A stretch of 17,852 nt of DNA from the NCBI GenBank assembly GCA_018224315.1, contig JAGTVF010000121.1, positions 1-17,852 on the forward strand, read 5' to 3'. The stretch's first letter is position 1. Each line of letters starts with the position of its first letter. Shown here piece by piece: positions 14,429-17,852 of the stretch. The stretch comes from Desulfobacterales bacterium (lineage in GTDB: Bacteria > Desulfobacterota > Desulfobacteria > Desulfobacterales > Desulfosalsimonadaceae). The position numbers and the translations under genes are program-made. The notes under the pieces were generated by a model. It searched no databases. It was not told the origin of the DNA and saw only the letters and a list, made by a program, of their open reading frames with translations.

Positions 14429-16453
14429 TCAATCCAGCAATTCCAGGGCTTTTTCCACCACATTGCCCGCGGTAAAGCCGTACTCGGCCATGACCCGGCC
14501 GCCCTTGCCCGAAGCACCGAAATCCTCCACGCTGATCACCGCACCGCGGGTGCCTGTATATTTGTGCCAGCCCTGGCTGATCCCGGCCTCCACTGCCAGG
14601 CGCACCGGCACATCCGGGGGCAGGATCTGATTTCTGTAACCTGCAGGCATCTGCTCAAAGCGCTCCATGCAGGGCATGCTCACCACCCGGGCCTGTTTGC
14701 CCTTTTCCGCCAGGATCTGCTGGGCCTCAACTGCCAGGGCCACTTCCGAGCCGCTGGCCAGAATCAATATATCCGGGCTGCCCTGGACATCGGCAATCAC
14801 GTAGGCGCCGTTTTGCAGTCCTTTGGCCGGGGCAAGCCTGTTTCTGTCAAACACGGGCAGCCCCTGGCGGCTCAAAATCAGGGCCGTGGGATGATCCGTG
14901 GCGGAAATGGCCATTTTCCAGGCTTCGGCGGTTTCATTGGCGTCTGCCGGGCGGACCACGAAAAGCCGCGGTATGGCCCGCAGTGCCGCCAGATGCTCCA
15001 CCGGCTGATGGGTGGGGCCGTCTTCGCCCACGGCCAGGCTGTCATGGGTAAACACGTAGACGGCCGGCACATTCATCAGGGCGGCCAGGCGCACGGCCGG
15101 CCGCATATAGTCGGAAAACACCAGAAAGGTGCCGCCAAAGGGCCGCACACCGCCATGGAGCCACATGCCGTTGACAATGGCCCCCATGACATGCTCGCGC
15201 ACACCGAATCGGATGTTGCGGCCGTCATAGGACGCCTTGCCGAAATCGTGGGCCCCGTTGATGAGCGTCTTGTTGGAAGGGGCCAGATCCGCCGATCCCC
15301 CCATTAGCTCGGGCATCTTTCCGGCAATGGCGTTTAGCACCGCACCCGAGGCCTTGCGCGTTGCCACGGGTCCATCTTCCGGGGCAAATACCGGAATATC
15401 GGCATCCCAGCCCTGTGCGGGCTCGTGGGCCATGCGGCGGCTAAATTCCGCTGCCAGTTCCGGAAACGCTTTCTGATAAGCGGCAAACCGCTGGTTCCAT
15501 TCAGATTCGGCCTGCTGCCCGTTTTCAATGCACTGGCGCATATGGTCAACCGCCGAATCCGGCACGCAGAAGAGGCTGTCTGCCGGACATCCCAGAAACT
15601 GCTTGGTCAGCCGTACTTCCTCTTCACCCAAAGGTGCGCCGTGGGCGTCTGCAGAGCCCTGCTTGTTGGGACTGCCGTATGCGATATGGGTTCGCATGAC
15701 CACCATGGAGGGCCGGTTGGTATCGGCCCGGGCTTCTTCCACGGCCCGGCGGATATCTTCGGTATTGTTTCCATCGGCCACTTCCAGCACCTGCCAGCCG
15801 CAGGCGGAAAAGCGCCGGCTCACATCCTCGGTAAAGGTGATGTCCGTGCTGCCCTCAATGGAAATTTGGTTATCGTCATAGATGCAGATCAGTTTTGAAA
15901 GCCCCAGATGACCGGCAAGGGATGCGGCTTCCTGGGAAATGCCTTCCATGAGGTCGCCGTCTCCGCACATGACATAGGTGTAATGGTCCACGATTTCATG
16001 GCCCGGCTGGTTAAACACCGCGGCCATATGCCTTTCGGCCATGGCAAAGCCCACTGCGCTGGCAATGCCCTGGCCCAGGGGACCGGTGGTGATCTCCACG
16101 CCCGGGGTATGGCCGGCCTCGGGGTGCCCCGGGGTCCGGCTGCCGTACTGGCGGAAATCCTTTAAATCGTCTAGGCTCACATCATAACCGCACAAATGCA
16201 AAACAGCATAAAGCATCATGGAAGCATGGCCCGCAGACAGGACAAACCGGTCCCTGGCCGGCCATACAGGATTTTGGGGATTGTGGGCCATAAAATGCCG
16301 CCACAGCACGTAAGCGGCCGGGGCCATGCCCAAAGGCGCACCGGGATGTCCGGATGCGGCATTTTCAATGGCATCCATGGACAGGGCCCGGATGGTGTTG
16401 ATGCTGGCCAGTTCGGTGTCTTCAAGGCTTCCGGCCGGATCTGGCTTTTTCAT
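14429..16453 (-). CDS. tkt: Transketolase
   Basis: This 674-residue thiamine-diphosphate enzyme of the pentose phosphate pathway transfers two-carbon ketol units between sugar phosphates. Full-length family features are seen: GHPGAPLGMAP (35-45), AGHASMMLY (74-82), cofactor motif GDGDLMEG (164-171) with N195 after it, catalytic Glu420 in FGVREH, and the pyrimidine-domain segment DSLAVGEDGPTHQPVEHL (471-488). The start ATG 16453 has AAAGGAG 6 bases upstream on the minus strand. It lies 71 bases downstream of the radical SAM gene on the same strand and may be co-transcribed with it. I see no thiamine riboswitch in the gap. Confidence 0.96.
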   Translation of the reverse strand: MKKPDPAGSLEDTELASINTIRALSMDAIENAASGHPGAPLGMAPAAYVLWRHFMAHNPQNPVWPARDRFVLSAGHASMMLYAVLHLCGYDVSLDDLKDFRQYGSRTPGHPEAGHTPGVEITTGPLGQGIASAVGFAMAERHMAAVFNQPGHEIVDHYTYVMCGDGDLMEGISQEAASLAGHLGLSKLICIYDDNQISIEGSTDITFTEDVSRRFSACGWQVLEVADGNNTEDIRRAVEEARADTNRPSMVVMRTHIAYGSPNKQGSADAHGAPLGEEEVRLTKQFLGCPADSLFCVPDSAVDHMRQCIENGQQAESEWNQRFAAYQKAFPELAAEFSRRMAHEPAQGWDADIPVFAPEDGPVATRKASGAVLNAIAGKMPELMGGSADLAPSNKTLINGAHDFGKASYDGRNIRFGVREHVMGAIVNGMWLHGGVRPFGGTFLVFSDYMRPAVRLAALMNVPAVYVFTHDSLAVGEDGPTHQPVEHLAALRAIPRLFVVRPADANETAEAWKMAISATDHPTALILSRQGLPVFDRNRLAPAKGLQNGAYVIADVQGSPDILILASGSEVALAVEAQQILAEKGKQARVVSMPCMERFEQMPAGYRNQILPPDVPVRLAVEAGISQGWHKYTGTRGAVISVEDFGASGKGGRVMAEYGFTAGNVVEKALELLD

Positions 16454-16524
16454 GAGCTACTCCTTTTGGCTGTCAGTTCCAGTTTCAACAATATTTGCCG
16501 GGGCCGGCCTCTGGCCCCTTTGGT

Positions 16525-17394
16525 TTACAGAGCCCTTAAAAACTCGGGACGAAGGGCGACTTTGCCGGCCAGGGCGTCATCGATCATGCGCAGGGTCTTG
16601 TCCTTTTCCTCCGGCAGTTTGGCCCGGATGGGCAGATAATTCGAAGCGTGATTGGCATGGAAAAGCCCGCCGGACAAATCCGTGGCAGCCAGCATGGTGC
16701 GCAGTTCGGAAAGCATTTCCGCAGATCCCGGCAGCTCAAAACGGCCGGCCGCATAATCCTGGTGCAGGGGCGTGCCCGGAATCAACATCAGGGAAAGGGC
16801 GCCCACGTAATCGGGATCCATGGCCGACAACACCCGGCCGGTTTCCTCGGCATGCACCCGGGAGCGCTCCCGCCCGGCCAGACCCAGCAGCACGGTTACC
16901 GACAGCTTGATGCCCGCATCCTTGATCTTGCGGCCCATTTCAATCATCTTCTTTGAACCCGCACCCTTGTTAACGGCCTTTAGCGTCTGGTCATCGCCGC
17001 TTTCAAGCCCGAGATAGACAATGCCCAGGCCATGGTCCCGCAGCTCTTTGAGTTCTTCCGGGCTTTTCATGGAAATGCCCTTGGCATTGGCATACAGGCC
17101 AACCCGCCTGACCCAGGGCAGCTGGTTTTCAATTTCCCGGAAATACTTGATCAGCCGCTTCTGGGGCACGATTAAGGCATCCCCGTCGCAGATAAACACC
17201 CGGTCCTGCCGCTTGAAGTGTTTGGCGGCATAGGCGATATCGGCCATGATGGTTTCATCGGGCTTGATCTTAAAACGCTCGGACTTGTAGGTGCCGCAGA
17301 AGGTGCACTTGTTGTGGGAGCATCCCACGGTGACCTGCAGCAGAATGCTGTCTGCCTCGCTTGGCGGACGGATGACCATGCCTTCATAGTGCAT
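16525..17394 (-). CDS. Radical SAM protein with a CX4CX2C cluster motif
   Basis: The product has 289 residues. Near the N-terminus CSHNKCTFC gives cluster cysteines spaced CX4CX2C, one residue longer than the usual CX3CX2C, followed by GTYKSERF. The core continues with FICDGDALI, VGLYANAKG, IVYLGLESGDDQTLKAVNKG and VTVLLGLAGRERS, the usual order of SAM-binding strands in Elp3/MiaB-like radical SAM enzymes. The substrate is unknown. The start is ATG 17394, preceded by AAAGGAG with an 8-base spacer; the longer form from 17421 adds nine residues and lacks such a site. The transketolase gene follows on the same strand. Confidence 0.88.
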   Translation of the reverse strand: MHYEGMVIRPPSEADSILLQVTVGCSHNKCTFCGTYKSERFKIKPDETIMADIAYAAKHFKRQDRVFICDGDALIVPQKRLIKYFREIENQLPWVRRVGLYANAKGISMKSPEELKELRDHGLGIVYLGLESGDDQTLKAVNKGAGSKKMIEMGRKIKDAGIKLSVTVLLGLAGRERSRVHAEETGRVLSAMDPDYVGALSLMLIPGTPLHQDYAAGRFELPGSAEMLSELRTMLAATDLSGGLFHANHASNYLPIRAKLPEEKDKTLRMIDDALAGKVALRPEFLRAL

Positions 17395-17402
17395 AACAAA
17401 AA

Positions 17403-17409
17403 CTCCTTT
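17403..17409 (-). promoter_or_regulatory. Ribosome binding site deciding the start of the second radical SAM gene
   Basis: The minus strand reads AAAGGAG, 8 bases, then ATG at 17394. This favours MHYEGMVIRPPS as the true N-terminus. Confidence 0.65.
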
Positions 17410-17454
17410 AAAGACTTTCAATCAACGGCCGCAGCCGAAAATGATTTTTTCACA

Positions 17455-17502
17455 CAAATTGCAAAAACAATAATATAATTATAAATCAGGATAAATAAAG
17501 GC
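17455..17502. promoter_or_regulatory. AT-rich divergent control region
   Basis: A markedly AT-rich stretch (about 17455-17502) with several TATAAT-like boxes lies between the minus-strand radical SAM gene and the plus-strand gene at 17656. It probably holds the promoter for the radical SAM gene. No -35/-10 pair is convincing: the best minus-strand pair is TTTATC with TATTGT at 17-base spacing. Confidence 0.3.
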
Positions 17503-17655
17503 TTTCGGCCTGTTCTTTTATCCACTCTGCCGGTCAATTGCAACCCTTTTTCATATGCGCCGGCCGCAGCCTGAACAACCTCCGGGTTTACGTGCAGATG
17601 CGAATCTGCTACTGCACTTCATTTCCTGAATCATTCGTATGGGAGGCATAACCAC

Positions 17656-17852
17656 ATGATTTCTGATTATATAAAGCGCAAAGCAACCCAATGGCAAATC
17701 TGGCGCAACCGCCGCCGCATTCTGATCCTCGAAGATCTCAAGGTCGGTTACATCCCCATTTACAAAGCGGCCTCCACTTCCCTGCGCAACCATTTCTGCC
17801 GCCGCCAGGCCCGTTTGGTCCTGCCGGGCCGGCCTGATGGGAAACTGTCAGT
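17656..17852 (+). CDS. Sulfotransferase-like protein, N-terminal fragment
   Basis: The gene runs off the right edge; 65 codons are visible. After a basic, tryptophan-containing N-terminus it reads YIPIYKAASTSLRNHF (about residues 33-48). This resembles the PAPS phosphosulfate-binding loop of carbohydrate sulfotransferases (a strand ending in P, then K, small residues, S/T-S/T-L), as in the Sulfotransfer_2 type. No signal peptide is seen. The start ATG 17656 has GGGAGG about 9 bases upstream (17641-17646). If correct, the protein would transfer sulfate from PAPS to a glycan or other hydroxyl group. Only the first motif is available, so the family assignment is tentative. Confidence 0.6.
   Translation, partial: MISDYIKRKATQWQIWRNRRRILILEDLKVGYIPIYKAASTSLRNHFCRRQARLVLPGRPDGKLS

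Noticed and set aside
14564..15307. Plus-strand open frame opposite transketolase
   Set aside because: It is an antisense shadow of a gene with all transketolase motifs in place.
16500..16518. GGGGCC/GGCCCC inverted repeat between the second radical SAM gene and transketolase
   Set aside because: On the transcribed minus strand no T-run follows, so an intrinsic terminator is not supported; an attenuator cannot be shown.

Overview
The window is GC-rich, densely coding bacterial DNA, and it most resembles a sulfate-reducing Desulfobacterota (Desulfobacterales-like) chromosome. That placement is an inference. It rests on an HdrD/DsrK-like Fe-S oxidoreductase with an apparent selenocysteine, an AhbB-type siroheme decarboxylase subunit (the alternative haem route of sulfate reducers and archaea), a MinD-like ATPase tail, and many GGCC-rich codons. 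No rRNA, tRNA, CRISPR array, transposase or phage gene was seen. No stretch over 300 bases lacks a gene.

Layout. 1-175: 3' end of a MinD/Mrp-type ATPase, then a short heptamer repeat tract and a strong terminator. 353-1249: an EamA/DMT-type permease. 1346-5861: a complete branched-chain amino-acid type ABC importer, livJ-livH-livM-livG-livF, with livH/livM and livM/livG overlapping. 5871-9012 (minus strand): a convergent cluster read in the order AlkD-like DNA glycosylase, membrane diguanylate cyclase, patatin-like lipase, small four-helix membrane protein.

9013-9243 is a divergent control region. It feeds a plus-strand pair: a 440-residue Fe-S/CCG oxidoreductase with an in-frame TGA read here as selenocysteine (9244-10566), and a 123-residue protein of unknown function (10600-10971), closed by a hairpin terminator. 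A second plus-strand run follows: a small conserved protein of unknown function (11048-11389), an MtnA-family sugar-phosphate isomerase (11415-12506), an AhbB-like siroheme decarboxylase subunit (12562-13050) and a B12-binding-type radical SAM protein (13075-14406). Convergent to it on the minus strand are transketolase (14429-16453) and, upstream of that, a second radical SAM protein (16525-17394). The window ends inside a plus-strand gene whose start resembles a sulfotransferase (17656 to the edge).

The most notable item is the selenoprotein. The reading frame continues without any shift for 197 sense codons past TGA 9973-9975. The TGA sits where related CCG proteins carry the cysteine of an E/D-C-G-H motif. 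A perfect 8-bp hairpin of bacterial SECIS type begins 15 nt downstream. A standard gene caller would split this gene in two and lose about 88 codons between the pieces. The remaining genes are mostly recognisable metabolic, transport and signalling functions without a clear common theme.
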